Part shown: in pieces, positions 25,600 through 40,500 of the stretch
Layout of the letters: the number at the start of each line of letters is the position of its first letter
How positions within the stretch are numbered: the first letter of the stretch is position 1
Assembly (NCBI GenBank): GCA_941918925.1
Contig: OW799233.1
Span: 178,591,235-178,655,234 of the forward strand
Source of the DNA: Phyto melanocephala
Taxonomy: Eukaryota > Arthropoda > Insecta > Diptera > Rhinophoridae
Direction of reading: 5' to 3'
DNA length: 64,000 nucleotides
Notes under the pieces: model-generated
Told to the model about the DNA's origin: nothing
Database searches by the model: none
Seen by the model: the letters and a program-made list of their open reading frames with translations, nothing else
Translations under genes and position numbers: made by a program

Positions 25600-28500
25600 T
25601 TAATACAGCACAACAAGAACAAGTCTTATCTAATAGTACTGGGTAGATAGTGGCACGATAAAACTTAAGTTACAATAAATAAAATTAAATCAGTTTGAAA
25701 AATAAAAATTAACAAGTAGAAGTATGACAAAACTTAAAACTAGAACATTTAATACATACTTTAAAAATTAAGTTAACGAAAGGTAAGTTGTTATCAAATG
25801 CATTGTTTAATGATATATGATATTAAGAGAGAAACTAAGAATGAGTTTGCATTAACAACATAAAATCATTATTAACTCAAGTGGGCAAATAGTGCAGTTT
25901 TGAAATGCATTGCTAATCGTTTGAATATTATTGGGAAGTTGGCGCCAAAGGTTAATAGCATTGTGGAAAAAGTGCTTTTTCGTTATATCCTTTTTAAAGC
26001 GAAAGGTATTAATTCTGTAGCCTCTGTCAGACCTTGAAAAAATTAATCTGTTATATAAGTACTCAGGCTGTTTTATGTAAATAACTTTATGAAAAAATAG
26101 CAATGTTCGAAATTTTAACAGGCTATCAAAAGGCATACTACATATCTGTCTTGAGTATTGCGAGATTCTGCTCCGCCTACTTCGACCAAACACACATCTG
26201 GCAATATTATTGTACGCTACATTTAGCCTTCTCATACTAAAAGCGTCACAGCTAGCGAAAAGTTCAACTCCATACAAAAGGGTTGGCAAAAGATAGGTCT
26301 TAGCAAGTAACATACGAATATCAAAAGGTGTGTAATATTGCGACATCCATAGATTTCTTAACATGGCAAAGGTTCTCCCACATACAGAATTTATGTGATT
26401 AGACCAGTCTAATTTCTTGTTGAAAACTATACCGAGATTCTTAGCAGTTTCATCTATTCTAATTATGGAATCCCCAATCAGAATTGGTGGCAAAATATTT
26501 ATTAGGGAATCAGTTTTACCAATTATCATAGCCTTCGACTTCTTTGCATTTAATGAGAGCCCATTGGCTGATGCCCATTCTTTAATACTGTCAAGATCAT
26601 GGTTAATTTTAGTAATGCAACTATTGATATCAAATGGTTTGCAGCTTATAAAAAGTTGTACATCATCTGCATACATATGCACTCCACAAAACCTGAGTCG
26701 GGTGGGTAAATCATTTGAATACAAAATAAACAATAATGGGCCGAGTATGGAGCCCTGCGGCACACCTCTTGTAGTTGGACAACTATCAGACCTATTGCAC
26801 CCATGGTGCACTGATTGGCTTCTATTACTTAGATACGAATAAATAAGCTTTACGGCAGTTACTGAAAAATGAAACATATTTTTCAGTTTTTGGCAAAGAA
26901 TTGAAAAGTCAACCGTATCAAATGCTTTAGAATGATCAAGTAGAATTAGAAATGATACCATACTATTGTCAAGATTAGCCCTCAGCTCCTCTGAGACTTC
27001 AATTAGGGCGGAAGTACAACTATGGTTTGGTCTAAAACCGGATTGCCTGCTGGTAAGCAGAGAATTATCAAAAAGAAAATGTTTTATCTGTGCGTGAATT
27101 AAACGTTCAAATACTTTAGATAAAAAAGGTAATACAGCTATTGGTCTATATGTCCTGTCAGCTTTAGGTACAGGAATAATCTTCGCATGTTTCCAAGCTG
27201 ATGGAAAAGTTGATGTTGTAACAATCCACTCTTACCACTCTTTTAACAGCACAGAGTGTATTCTTATTTCAATCTCGATTTATCATCATGCCACTATTGA
27301 AAAAAGGTCCTAAGTGATATTCAAACAATAATGTAAATTTTTAATTCAAACAATAATGTCAATTTTGTACCACGGGAGGCAAGTCTTCCCAACTGTCCAC
27401 AACTTCGACTGAAAAAAAGTATTGTACTCTTGTGAAAAAAATAATTAAAAAACAGAGAATATGACCGATATTAAGTGTAAGTAGACCACCACGTCGAAAA
27501 GGTTAAACTAAGCAACTATAACCTCTTTAATAGGAGGATTTCCGGAAAAAGTAGATCAATTTATAAACACCCAGTAATATGCCAATATTTTAATGTTTAA
27601 TGAATCTGTGCAATATTTCAATAAATCAACGTATTTTTGAAAATTTTTATATTAAACGGCTAAAGTTTTTTTAAACTTAGTACGAGTATAAGTTTTTTCC
27701 GACTCAGTCCTTATATAACATATGTATGTATGTATGTATGTAGATACACATTTGTCATTTCGTCTTTAATTTATACACAATTCATTTATAACCCCTAAAG
27801 TATACACAAATATTATATTAGCAATCTATGTATGTCTTCTGTCAATGAGTTTGTTGAAATAAATTTTATTTTTTATTTTCTATTTTCTAATAAAGATAGA
27901 TTTTAAATAAATAAATTTACATTTCTTTAGTATGTCCTACAAACATGCGAAAATTCGTAAAACAATTGGAAAAAAGAAGAAGATTAACGCTATTCATGAA
28001 CACACATAAAAAGTATTAAAAATTGAACATACGATTTTCGTTCAATGTATTGGAGTGGGCGGACGCAGAAGAAGAACAGGAAAACATAAGAAACAAAATA
28101 TAAATAAATGTCTCTTAAAAAATTTAATATTGCGCGGTATGTGCAAGTTAAAAATAAAATAATAATAATTTTTACGAAATACATTTCCAATTTAATAACT
28201 CAAAGTCTTTAAATGCATTCAGCCATTCTGCATAGTGTGTTACTTGGAAAATTTGGCAAACATTTTTCGTTAAAAATTTTTCATTGCTGGTCAAAATAGA
28301 ATCTCTTTTTTCTGTTTTGTTTTTTTTTTCGCTCTTGAATGCTATTAAAAAGTAAAATTTATATGGCGAATGCGATGTAGGGAGGGGGAAAATACATTGA
28401 ATGATTCATAAATAGTCACGAATTAAGAATATTTTGATGTTTAAATACTTTAATGATATTTCGGTTAAACTTAACGATGTCTTTTTCAATTTGGTACGGG

Positions 28501-31500
28501 ATCGTTCATGCTGACTGAGTGTCAGCGATTATTTCAGAGAAATTATGATGATAAACCTACTTTTCTTTATCATGAATTGGGATAATGGTCGTTTAAGAAA
28601 ATATTTTCATAAAGAAGGAAATTAAGATTTTTCGATTATAAGAAAATATTGTAAAAATACAAAAAGAAGAAAAGTGATGCATTTCCTGCTTTACTTTTAT
28701 TAGTTTAAATTTAAAAGGAGGTTAAATTCTAATTTTGATCGAACAACAAAATATTTATCAAAAGTTTTATAAAAATGCTATTAGTGTACCCGCATTAACG
28801 CAAGAATCTGATAATATCCTTTACCATCATGTTCATAGGTATAATGACTACAACGTAGCTTAGCCTAAATTTAAGATTTCATGTTATATGCCATTTTCTT
28901 TACTATTTCCGACGCCATTTCTGATTTTTGAGGCCTTTCATTTGTTGCCATATCGATTGAGTTAAAAAAATCCGCCATTTTCTTTCAGACGCCATCTTGG
29001 ATTTTACACTTTTTTATAGTTTACTGTCTGCTACTGGTCAAGCCCTTTAATCGGATACCAATATTGTAAGGGCTTAAGGCTCAAAGCCGTTACTACCATA
29101 TTTGACACATATATTCGCCATTGAATCTAGAACGCCACCTTGTATTTTTAATTTTTCATAGTGAACTGTATTGTACTTGTCAAACATTTTTATTTGAAAT
29201 CCTTATTGGCTATCCAGGTGGTATAGAAACTGTAAAAAAATTGATTTTCGTTTGTGATTTTTAAGAAAAGCATCGATGCAGTTGTATTTTGGGGTTTCAA
29301 GCCGATTTATTAGATTTTCTCCAAAATAATATTGTTACGTTTATACCTTTTATAAACATTGGATTATTTCCTTTAAATACTCTTTGAGTTCTTTTATTGC
29401 AATCAAAAAGCACTTGAAATTAGTTATAAAATTAACAGCACTTTATTTATTTAAATACACTCAGATATTGTTTTTATATCCCTTTACTTATTGCACTTAT
29501 GGTTATACACTTTTATTATCAAACTCACTTTGATACACACTTTACAAGCTCTATTGTAATACTGAATATGTTAGCTGTGTTGTTCGGCTATTTGTAGTAA
29601 CATAGTGGTGTTCGGTAACATTCGACAAAGTTCTCGTGTGTACATTCTAGTACATTCGAAAACCGTTAAATTTAAATTGAGACGTTAAGTAATATGCACG
29701 AATAATAGTGCCTAAAAGTATGCTACACATAATAACAAACACAACATGCCAACTGGGCATAAGTGCATACCTGTCATGGGTTTGGGCTTTTATACCCCTC
29801 CTTTTCAACCTAACCTATAACAAACATCATGTTCGAACAACCAGCGAAATAAACTAATACAAATAAAACTACAGTAACTTAAACTACTACAACTAAAATA
29901 AATTTAATGTAAATTAAGCTATTTAAAAATAAATCTGTAACAATATTTTAGACCACGGCTTATTATTTGGTGTCCTTAGCGTGACCAAAAAGTATTTAGA
30001 AGCTTAAAATATTTAATATAATTTTGAAGAATTTTTGAAGGTTAGTGACCGATTTGTCCAAATTTTTTCACCAATATCATCTAGGGCTTAAAAATTTTAA
30101 TTTGTGTGGTTAAAATAAAACAGAAACAGCAGGTACTCTTTAAATTAATGTTCAATCTTAATTTTTTAGGGTGCGTCGTAAGTCCAACATCTTACAAGAA
30201 GGTTTACTGTCAACCGAATTGTCATACTGCAGTCAGTTTTCGATAAATTGAAGTTTGAACATCGTTACCCAAGTAGGCAAGTTAATTTTGAAAACCATCA
30301 TTGTGTTTAGTAAAGACGCCGAATTGATTTATTTATATACAAATTTGCTAAATTTGGCCGGTGGCCAATCCATAACAGACCGTCAATACTCCAATAAGTT
30401 TGGAAAAATTAACCGTTTGATGCGGTTTACACGGTGGTGGCATTTTCAGATCTTATTTCTTTAAAAAATTAAGATCGTTACTGCACCATGATCAATGATT
30501 TTTTTGTTTCAAAATTTTGATGACACTAATCCGTGCGAAACATGATTTCAACAAGATGGCGCTACGTGACATACGGTAACGGCAACCTTCGGTTGATTGA
30601 AATTTAAATAAAGCAAGGTTGTGCGTTTTTCCCCCTTTTGATAATTTTCTTGGGGCCATGTCATGGCATTGGTTTATGCTGTTAAAACAAGCCACGATTC
30701 AGGCCTTGGTGGCCAATATTGTTCTATTACTCGTAACATAAGACCAGCAATAATCGAAGAAGTGACTTAAAATTGAGCGCCCATAATAAGCTTCACCAAG
30801 AACAGCCAGGGTGGTCATATGTCCGAAATAATTTTTAAATATTGATGTCAGGTATAGATTTGTCAAAAAAAAACACTAAATTCCTATTTAGTCTTATATT
30901 ATTAAATTTCAAAACAATCCCTTGCTAACAAAACACAATAGAAAAATTAAAAAAAAAAAAATTTTTTTATTTCTTTAGCAAAATTTGTTAACTGTAAAAG
31001 GAATTTTTATTTAGTAAATAAATTAAGATGAAAATTAAGTTTAAGGAATTCTATAAAATAATAGCACATATATCTTATAAGCAATGCTTTAGCACATTCA
31101 TTTATTTGCCTTCATTGCGGCACATATTTAGACTGCTTTTACATGATGAAATATTTTCGTGCCATTTTCTTCAAAGTTATTTTCTTTTCAATGAAATTTA
31201 AATTTTGTTTAATAAAATCATACTGCTAAGAGTAAACGAAAATAATTAAGCAACAACTTACCTTCTTTTTATCTCTCATCGATCCTTTGCCTCTGACCAT
31301 AATTTTACAGCCGGTTTCTTGTTCCAACTGTTTGGCGGTCATGCCACGAGGGCCTAAAATTCTACCCACAAAGTTGAACTAGAAAAAAAAATAAAAAATA
31401 AACACAATAATAAATTAATAATGCATTAGAAAAAAACAATCATATTTAGCTTGTAGTTAAAACTTATGTATTCATAGATTTGTTGCCACAATTTAAATGT

Positions 31501-34500
31501 CATGAGCTTTTTAACCAAATGATTTATAAGTCGGCATTAAAAATTAAAAAAAAAAAAAAAGATTATCTAAAAATTGTCTTAAAGCAACACAATTCAATTA
31601 TGTACATAGTTGCAGACCAACATTCCATGAACAAATTCAAGGTTTTCCCCCCACAACTCTTGTGTAGAAAATTTTAAATATTTAAAATCGCAAAGATTGT
31701 CAAATTAACCTGTCAGATGAAGAAAAAAAATAGAGAACCTGAGAAATCTATACACAACAAGCATATTTCAAAGTCAAAATTATTAATTGGCTTGAACTGT
31801 ACACAGCGGCAATAAAGCATAATCTGCACTCAGCAAAATTTTTTCAGAAAATAAAACAAATTTCGTATAAAAAAATATTTTATAGACCTGTGATAAATTT
31901 CAAAATTGTTTACCAACACTAAACTTACATGAGGTTGGAATAATTATCCACTTATTTCTCTTTGTATTACAAATCGCCTTTTTCAACAATCATTTGCAAA
32001 AGAGTGACTAAAATATAATACCAACTGACCTGAGGCAAAGTGCTTTAAAAACTGACACGACATGAAAAAACATTGTGTTTTAAAACAGTTTTAAGTCCAA
32101 CCGCCCACATAGCATAACGACATTCAATTACAAAGACTGTAAAACTAAACAAAATTTCGATGACTACAAATCAAATGGTAATCGTTTCGCTCACATTAAT
32201 TATTCACTTGTAATACTACAATGCATATATACGAACATATGCATTTCAAATGCTGTTCGGGTGAAGTCATTTCGTATGCAAATACATAAAAGAATATCTA
32301 AATCAATAAATGAATTAATATTAATAAATTGTTAGTATGTATGTATGTATGTTTGAATTTAACCTTTGCTGATACGAAACACGCATTTAATTAGATGTGT
32401 ATGTTACACTCAAATGTAAAAATGAAGCAAAAGAAAGATTTACATCACTAAATAAATGCAAATTATAAATAAACAATATTTAGTCATTCAACCAGACATT
32501 GCAAAGAATTGATTCTTTGAACTGTTAGCCAAAGCAAAACGTTTAAGAAAATTAATTATATCATCAATGACATTCTTAAGTGGCCTCCTGAAAATGGACT
32601 TTACCGACTAAAACGTTCTCTTTGTTTAATAAAAAGGAAGTATAAAAAGAAACTGTTGACTCCCTACAGTGAATAAGAAGTTAATGTAATATTTCAATGA
32701 AATTTTTATTTGTATCGAAGTGAACTATCATGAATATCCCGTGGAATTTTTGCTCTTATTACAACTACATATTTAGCATTGTTACAGATTTAGTTTGATT
32801 TACATTTGAATGTATTTAAAATTTTCTTTGGTTAATTGGTTGTCAGTAGCATGTTAAGTAATACAAAGCTGAAATTTTATATCATGTGCTGCATACTTTA
32901 GGGAGTAGTTATTTTTCCTACATATTACTTAACATTAACATCTCACCACTTCATTTAAATGTGACGGTCTAACGTTACAGTTAAACACTATTAGATGGCA
33001 CTGTCATTATAATAGCGACAACATAACATCAGGGTTCGTTGCGTGTATATCAATATCAGTTTGATAATGAAGGTCTACAACAATTAGTGAAATGATAAAA
33101 AAGTATTGCATATTTTATTGTGTTAAAAATTATTAAGGTTTGTTGCTTATTAAAGTTTTAGTTTTTTAAAAGGAAATTAACCAACGTTTATAAAAGGTAG
33201 AAACGTAACAATATAAAGTAAGCGGCCAATGCATGTTTACACCCTTATGCCGAACTTTATTACTTAAACTTATTTAGTAACAAATTTGAATTAAGTGCCC
33301 ATTCTCAGTTCTAAAGCAAAAATAAAGTATGTAAGTAAAGGAAAAAGTAAACAAATTTGAGGGAGTAATATTATTTGCTATAAGGGGAATTCTTTTCGCA
33401 TAAACATTTATTGGGGAATTAGTTTTCGGTTAAAATTTAAAAAAAAGGACCTAACCTAACCTTCATGGGAAAAAATGTTATTTATTTCAACCTTATTTCA
33501 TTCGAGTTTTATTTCCGATAAAGTTAAATAAAGCAATATTAAATCTAACACGCAATAAAAGGTTCACAAATTTGCGATAAAATATATCAAAACTAGGTTT
33601 TATTTTAATGAATTTATCGATGGATTTTCATGCAATAAGATTTATATTATTTCTAGTACATGCATCTTTAATTTTTTAATTTTTTGTACTTTTACTTTAT
33701 CGGAAATAAAACTAGAAACTAGATATGTATCTATGGACTTTCATGCAATAATATTTATTTTATTTCGATCACATTCAGCTTTAAGATCAAGTACGAAAAC
33801 TGGTGCTTTCAATTTTTTATAAATTATTTTTAATTCAAAAATTTTATTATTAACCCAAAAATATTGCTACGTTTATACATTTTATAAACGTTGGCTTATT
33901 TCCCTTAAGCATACTTTGAGTTCTTTTATTGCAATCAAAAACATTTGAAATTCGTTATAAAATTAAGATCACTTTATTTACTTAAACACACTCAGATATT
34001 GTTTTATGGCACTTTACTTATTTTACTTATCAAACTCACTTTGATACGCGCTTTACAAGCTCTATTGTTATACTGATCATGTTAGCTGTGTTGTTCGGCT
34101 ATTTATAGTAACATAGTGGTGTTCGGAAACATTCGACAAAGTTCTCGTGTGTACACACTAGTACATTCAAAAACCGTTACATTTAAATTAAGACGTAATG
34201 TTAATGTTAAGTAATATGCAGTAATAATAAAAGTGCCTAAAAGTATGCTGCACATAATAACTCACATCATGTTCGAACAACCAGCGAAATAAACTAATAC
34301 AAATAAAACTACAGTAACTTAAACTACTACAACTAAAATAAATTATAATGTAAATTAAGCCATTTAAAAATAAATCTGTAACAATATATGTTTCGACTTG
34401 TTCTTCAATAACTCCAAAACCGATGGCTTAATCAGAAAATTATATTTAAAAGATTTAAAGCTGGCGTAATTAAACGTTTAATTTTTTGACGGATTGCTTA

Positions 34501-37500
34501 ACAAAATCGAATACCTAGTTCCAAAGGTGTATATGACAAGATGTGTAAATGTATAAATTAATATGCGTTTCCGTTTCTTTTCAACGTTTTACGTAAATTT
34601 TCTTTTAAAATTTGATTGAATCTACTCCTTTAACATTCTGTTAGATATTATTAACAACGAGCCATTCATTATTTTCCTCACAAAGACGTTGCATGTCAGT
34701 CGGTTTTATTGTTTTTTGAACACTTTAAGTTTAATGCATGCATCCAAACATCACTGCCGCCGAGTGTCGATACAAGCTTCGAAGGCACAACGCAAATTTA
34801 TGAAGTGAATAAATAAAGAAGAGTCTGCAGTCAATTTAACAATTATTATGATTTGCTTTGCATCTTGTTTTTTTTATACAATCAATCAGTTAATTGTATA
34901 TTAAAACAGAGTATTTGTATAAAGTAGTCCACACTTGACACGGCGGCATTTTGTTTCCACAGAATATGACCGATTTAAAAGCGATTATAATATAAAAATA
35001 ATATAATTTGTATTAATTATGTCTTAACTGTTATGCAAGAAAATAATTGGTATTTAGAACAACAATTAAGTCTTTGTGATTAATGAATGTGGGTGTGGGG
35101 TGTTTAGGTAAAAAAAAAACCTTAATAAATTGAAATAAAAATAAAAACAACAAAACTACTGTATTATAATAAAATGTAAATGAACACATTTTATTTTAAT
35201 GCACACATACATACATGCATATGCTTAAACAGACACATACAATTATGTATGTTTTTTTTCTAATTGAATTAAAACAAAATTTAAATGTAAATGTAAAGGG
35301 TTCTTCAATACGGGAGGGTAGAAGTTGAAAGTTTGTGTAGGCCGTTATTGTAAATTGTCAACGTGGTCACGTGAGGTTAAGTTGCCAAGATCTTGTTGGA
35401 TTTTAAGAAGTCGTAGATCTAAGCCATAATCTGTAGTTAATCTAAACCATCGCTCAAATTTACACAGCAACCAATACGACAGTCATAAAATATTAGACTT
35501 TTAACGAATGTTGCCGTTCAATTGAACGATATACGGCTCTAAACATAATTAGACATGACTATTAAAAATTACAGAAATAAAAAACCTCACACATAGCTTT
35601 TAATATTTAGCCGTCCTTATTGAGAAACGCTTTATAAAAAATATATGAATTTGATATTCAAAAAGTATTTAAATTTATACAAATTAAATTTTTAAGATTT
35701 ACATACATATATAAAATACAAACATGTTTTTAAAGCCAAGTACAAACCACCCACCAGGCCAAACATTTTTTAAACTGATTTTTTTTTATAATCACACATT
35801 TATTCATTCATTCATATAAATAAAAACTATATTTTACAACAAATAAACCTGTTGTTATTCAAAACAATAAATACCGCGATAATTTTGTTTTTTTTTTGTT
35901 TTTTTTTAATTTTGAGATTGCCTGTGTTTGTGAGAGAGATCAAAAGATGCTGCTGCTCCGTAATATTTTTAAGCATTTTTTAAACATTCGTTGTACGAGT
36001 TTAAGCGCCAAAGATCAAATCAATTTAAACACACATTTAAGCCACACATTCTAACGTATTTCAATCAAAGTGTTTGTTGTTTTAAATGTTAGTACCCATG
36101 ATGATCATCATTGATAATTATGATTAGTTGAACAATTGCGGTGTTTGTTACAAATTGCGGTTTTATATACATACATGCACACTTTTATGTGATGTTTGTC
36201 TGTATAGGTATACAAATCAGTTGTAAATTTTTTTTTTAATAAAAAAATAAATTAAAGCAAAGCATCAAGTTGGGATACAATATGTATCCCCATACTCATA
36301 ATAAGTTTTAGACGAGGGTTTATAAATTTAATAATATTAATAATTGATTATGAATAAGAAAGGCATCTAATCCTATTCCTTAAGAGCAAAAGAAAATAAA
36401 AATTATAAATAGAAAATTTAATTAATTTCTTTTATAAAAAGCGAAATTTTTTTATTAAAAAAAAATGTTAAAATAAAAAATTAACAAATAATTTTCTATA
36501 AAGAAATTGATCTAAAAGTTTTTATAAAAAGTTGCTATAAAAGGAATTCAGAGATTTTTTTATAAACAGATAATTTAATAATGACTTTTGTGTGATACAA
36601 GGTAAAGAACGGCACAAGCATACGAAAAATGGCTTACAAGCAATCTTATTAAATTTTAAAAAGTGTGTGTATAGTACTCTCCCATTTTAAAATACATATG
36701 TACTTCCAAAAATATGTGTTTATCTTTACGATCAAAACATTGAAAAATAGAACAAAACTGAAACAAAACAATGTTAAAATAATATAAAGCTGAATCAGAA
36801 CAAAGATGCAATAAAACATTAAAACTGAAAAAGAACTTTCAAGACATGTTTAAATGTACTGAAAAAATCGCTTGTAAGAAATTGTTTTCTCTTTAAATTG
36901 CCCTAAATGTAATTATTTAGTAACGCTGCTGTTTACAATTTTTTACATTTTTTGTATGTATTCTTTTGTACTCGATGTTTTTGCTATGATAACCGTTTCT
37001 TTATTTTATTGTCGTTATTTATGTTGATATTTTTCAAACATTTTTCAAGTGCGTTGTTTTAATGAGAGTAATGTTTTGTTTTGTTATGTTTGTTTTGTGT
37101 TTTTTTTTATTTTCACTCAAATATAGTGTCAGGAGGTTGTATGAAATGGAATACATAACATTTGGAACATTTTAAGCATCTTTTTAGTATGTACATGCAT
37201 ACTATTTTATTTCTTGCCCTCCTATAATTTTACCCTCTACTGTTGTTATTAAGTCTAAGTGTTAAATAAACATTATTAAATTTTGGCTGCAAGAAAAGAA
37301 AAACTTGTAAACTTAGCTAATTGATTTAGGAATCTTCTTCTTTACATTGTTTGTTGCTGTTGCTACTGTTGTTGTTAATTTACACATAATTTGTTATATC
37401 GCTTTTTTAATCGTTTTTTTTTATGTTAATTTTTTTTTTTTGGCTAATGAAACTGTTATGAAGTCATGGTTGTAAATCATGGTTGAATAAGTGTTGTTAT

Positions 37501-40500
37501 AGAGTACTTTATCCAGCCTTAAAAACAAGCACACGCCTTAAACACTATACACGCGGCTAAATACTGGTGGCATCGTATTGCTTAAGGCAACAACAACAGC
37601 GTAAATGCATAAAAATCTGGCAATTTGGCTAAATTATTAAACAAATATGGCTGGCTATGTGCCCAGGCCATTAAAGAAAAAACGAAAACGCCAAAGAGAC
37701 TTGTTAATTGTTAATTTTGTTATTTTTTTTTTCTTTTTGTTAAGTTTCTAGTTTACTTTTGCCTTTGTTTTCTTGTAATTATGTTAGGAGGTCAAGCAGA
37801 ACAGTTTACCTGATTTTAAAAAGTAATTTAAAACAACACGAAATTAACCTTGAAAAAAATGTTTATGATCAAAGTAATAATTGTTCAAAATTATTTATAA
37901 ATATACCAAGTGGTTTGTGTCCCGACTTAAAAACTTATACGAATATTTTCCATGTGTTTTTAGATTCTTATTCTAAACTTCATTACCGTAATTTAAATAC
38001 TAAAGCTAAGATCCCACAATGTACCGATTTTGGTCGCATTTCTTGTGCCGATAATGTGAACGCAAAATTTTTTCGAAAATGCGATAATCTGCGCCGAAAT
38101 CTTTTTAGCTATCGACAATCAAAATCAACTGAGATGTGCCGATAATGTAAACAATTCAATTTTTGTATGCTTGTTGTTGGTAACAAAACAAATTAAATTT
38201 CATATGTTTATAAACTTGGGTAATGGATTCATACAGGGATGGAAAATGAGAACTTTTTGCAGAATCAAAAAATAACTTTTGTAGTCTGTTTTGCCTCTAA
38301 CAAGATAAAGATATAATAAATTGTACTCTTAAATGTTTTGTTGATTTTTTATCTTTGCTAAAAATGTTCACTAAAAATTGTTTTAAAATATTTTTTATAC
38401 TTCTGCAGAAGTAAGATTTGATCAAATTCCCCATTCCTGATTTTTATTTACCTGACGTTGAATATTATTTGAAATTTAATCAAGTGTTCAGAATACAATA
38501 CGAGGTTGTGAAGTGAACAATTATTGTGCACAACGTCAACAAACAAATTGATAAATATGCGCCGATTTTTGCCGGCCACTTGTATGCACCATATTCATTT
38601 CTCTTTTCTAATCACTTTTTTATCCATATATTTCGTTTTTTTTTTTGAGTATTCATATTTCATTTTGCCAATAAGGCACAATAGTGTGACCGTATTTTAT
38701 TAATTATTGCCGCAATTTGTATTTTGACCGATATGAGCCGAAAAGGTAATAACAATATGCTACGATAATGGGACCGCTCAAAAATAAGTCTTCCACTTTT
38801 TTTAATGTGTGCCGATTAAGTACGATAAAAATCGGTACATATTGTGTTATTTGCCACAATAGTGGAATCTGAGCATAACATAAATGATTTAAGAGTCAAT
38901 TTTGATTTTAACAAGTAACAGTGCTATATTCGGCCGTGCCGAATCTTATATACCCTTCACAACGTGTAGTCATGCAATAACAACTGTTTGTATCATCATT
39001 CATTTCATATAAAATGCGTACATACACATACATGTAAAAAACATACCAAAAAAAAAAAAAAAAAATTACGAAAAAAAATTTTTTTAAATTTTTTTAAAAA
39101 AATTAAAAAAAAATATAAAAAATAATAAAATATAAATAATATATTAAATAAAATAAAATTTTTTTGGCTCAGCTGGAATTCGATGCCACGTTTACTTTAA
39201 CCAGTATGTATGTAGGTTGTTGTTGTAATTGTGAAAAAAACGAGGTGGCAGTGGTTTTTTGCTCATATCTCAGAAAGTTATGGGGCGATTGTTCTGAATT
39301 TCAATAGCGATTTATTCCTGGATATTTCCAAGAGATTGATACCATATAGAGATCTGAGGAACATATAGTTGATTCTAAAAGTTGATTTCAACCAACACAC
39401 GGACAGACGGGCAGACGGTCACGGCTTAATCGACTCCTCTATTCATAAGCTTTCAGAAAATATATACTTTATGGGGTCGGATATGAAAATTGTAGAAATT
39501 ACAAACGGAATGACAAAGCTATATATACCCTTGTGCACCACAGGTGAAGGGTTTAAAAAAGTACTTATCAAACATATTGGTAGTATTTGTATTTTTGACC
39601 GAAGGCGGTCGATGAAAAATCCAAAAATTGTATACATATTTGTATTTCATGATATCAAGCACACGTTTACGAATTTGACCTTAAGCAATATTAAGTAGTG
39701 TCACAAAATTTAGAAAAAGGATAAAAATATTTACATGTGTAAGTTGTTTCCATTTAATATTTACTCAACACAAAATTTTTAATATCACGTCTGGTATTGT
39801 CTATTTAGAAAAGAAAATGTTCATGCAAATAACTGTTAAGAGTTATACGTACGTCTCTTTTGTTATTATCGTAAAGATAAAAATAGAACTAAAATGTCAA
39901 TACACAATACTAAAACTAAAATAACCCAGAGATTGTGTTAAATGCATTCAAAAAACTAAAATCCGAAAAAAAAAGTTACTAAAACAGAAAAACGCGGTTT
40001 AGATCAAAAACATTAGAAGACACAAACAAATGTCAAATACAACTAAAATGTTGTAGTTGTATCTTTTGAATGAGAAATCAAATTTACACAACTAATCAAT
40101 TTGGTTGCAAAAGTAAATCATAAATATTTTCGAGTTTTGAAGCATCAAAAAAAGCTAAAATTTAACGAAAAAATCTACTACCAGATAAAAAAAATTAAAT
40201 AAATATAAAAACTTAAAGAGGTATTTACAAAATTAATAAATAATTAACACCTTCAAATAACATTTTTTATATGTTTATAAATAAAAAAAAAGGAACCGAA
40301 AGACCTTTAGTTAAAATATTAAATTTAAAAGAAATAAATTAAACAAACAATTAAATAAAGTATTTGTTGTAGTGCTAAGAGCTTATTAGGCTGAATCTCC
40401 AATATGTTTTGTTGTCTTGTGTAAACACTCAAATGATGTTGCGGAAATGTATTTTATTTACCTAATTTATTTATTTATTTTATTACAATAAAATTACAAA

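Larger units (their letters stand above)
25074..27714. mobile_element. TIR DNA transposon remnant split by a LINE insertion
   Basis: The left end AAGGAGTGAGTCAGAAGAAA then CTTGTAC and the right end GAGTATAAGTTTTTTCCGAC then TCAGTCCTTAT are inverted repeats of about 30 bp with a few mismatches. The left interior (25154-25560) has an ORF with [17 protein letters not shown] and, in another frame, [17 protein letters not shown], which may be Tc-type transposase remnants; I could not confirm the family. A LINE occupies about 25560-27235. Confidence 0.6.
12010..31261 (-). other. how: how intron, 19252 bp, transposon-rich
   Basis: The donor is GTAAGT at 31261 and the acceptor ATAG ends at 12010. 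It contains mariner, Tc1, MITE, HINE, SINE, solo-LTR and LINE insertions annotated separately. Stretches without an assignment (about 14320-15050, 15965-17150, 17865-18895, 23820-25070, 27720-28690, 30850-31260) are AT-rich with no recognised gene. Confidence 0.85.

Noticed and set aside
29333..34383. A single LTR retrotransposon with 4-kb interior
   Set aside because: The interval contains a how coding exon and a mariner relic but no gag-pol, and each LTR has its own ATAT duplication.
37759..38145. A 128-codon protein gene
   Set aside because: No known domain, AT-driven composition, and its 3' half overlaps the inverted repeat of a MITE-like element.
39369..39698. Short ORFs in HINE copies (also near 44069, 52264, 62413, 23724)
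   Set aside because: They follow the repeat consensus and occur on either strand of non-coding elements.
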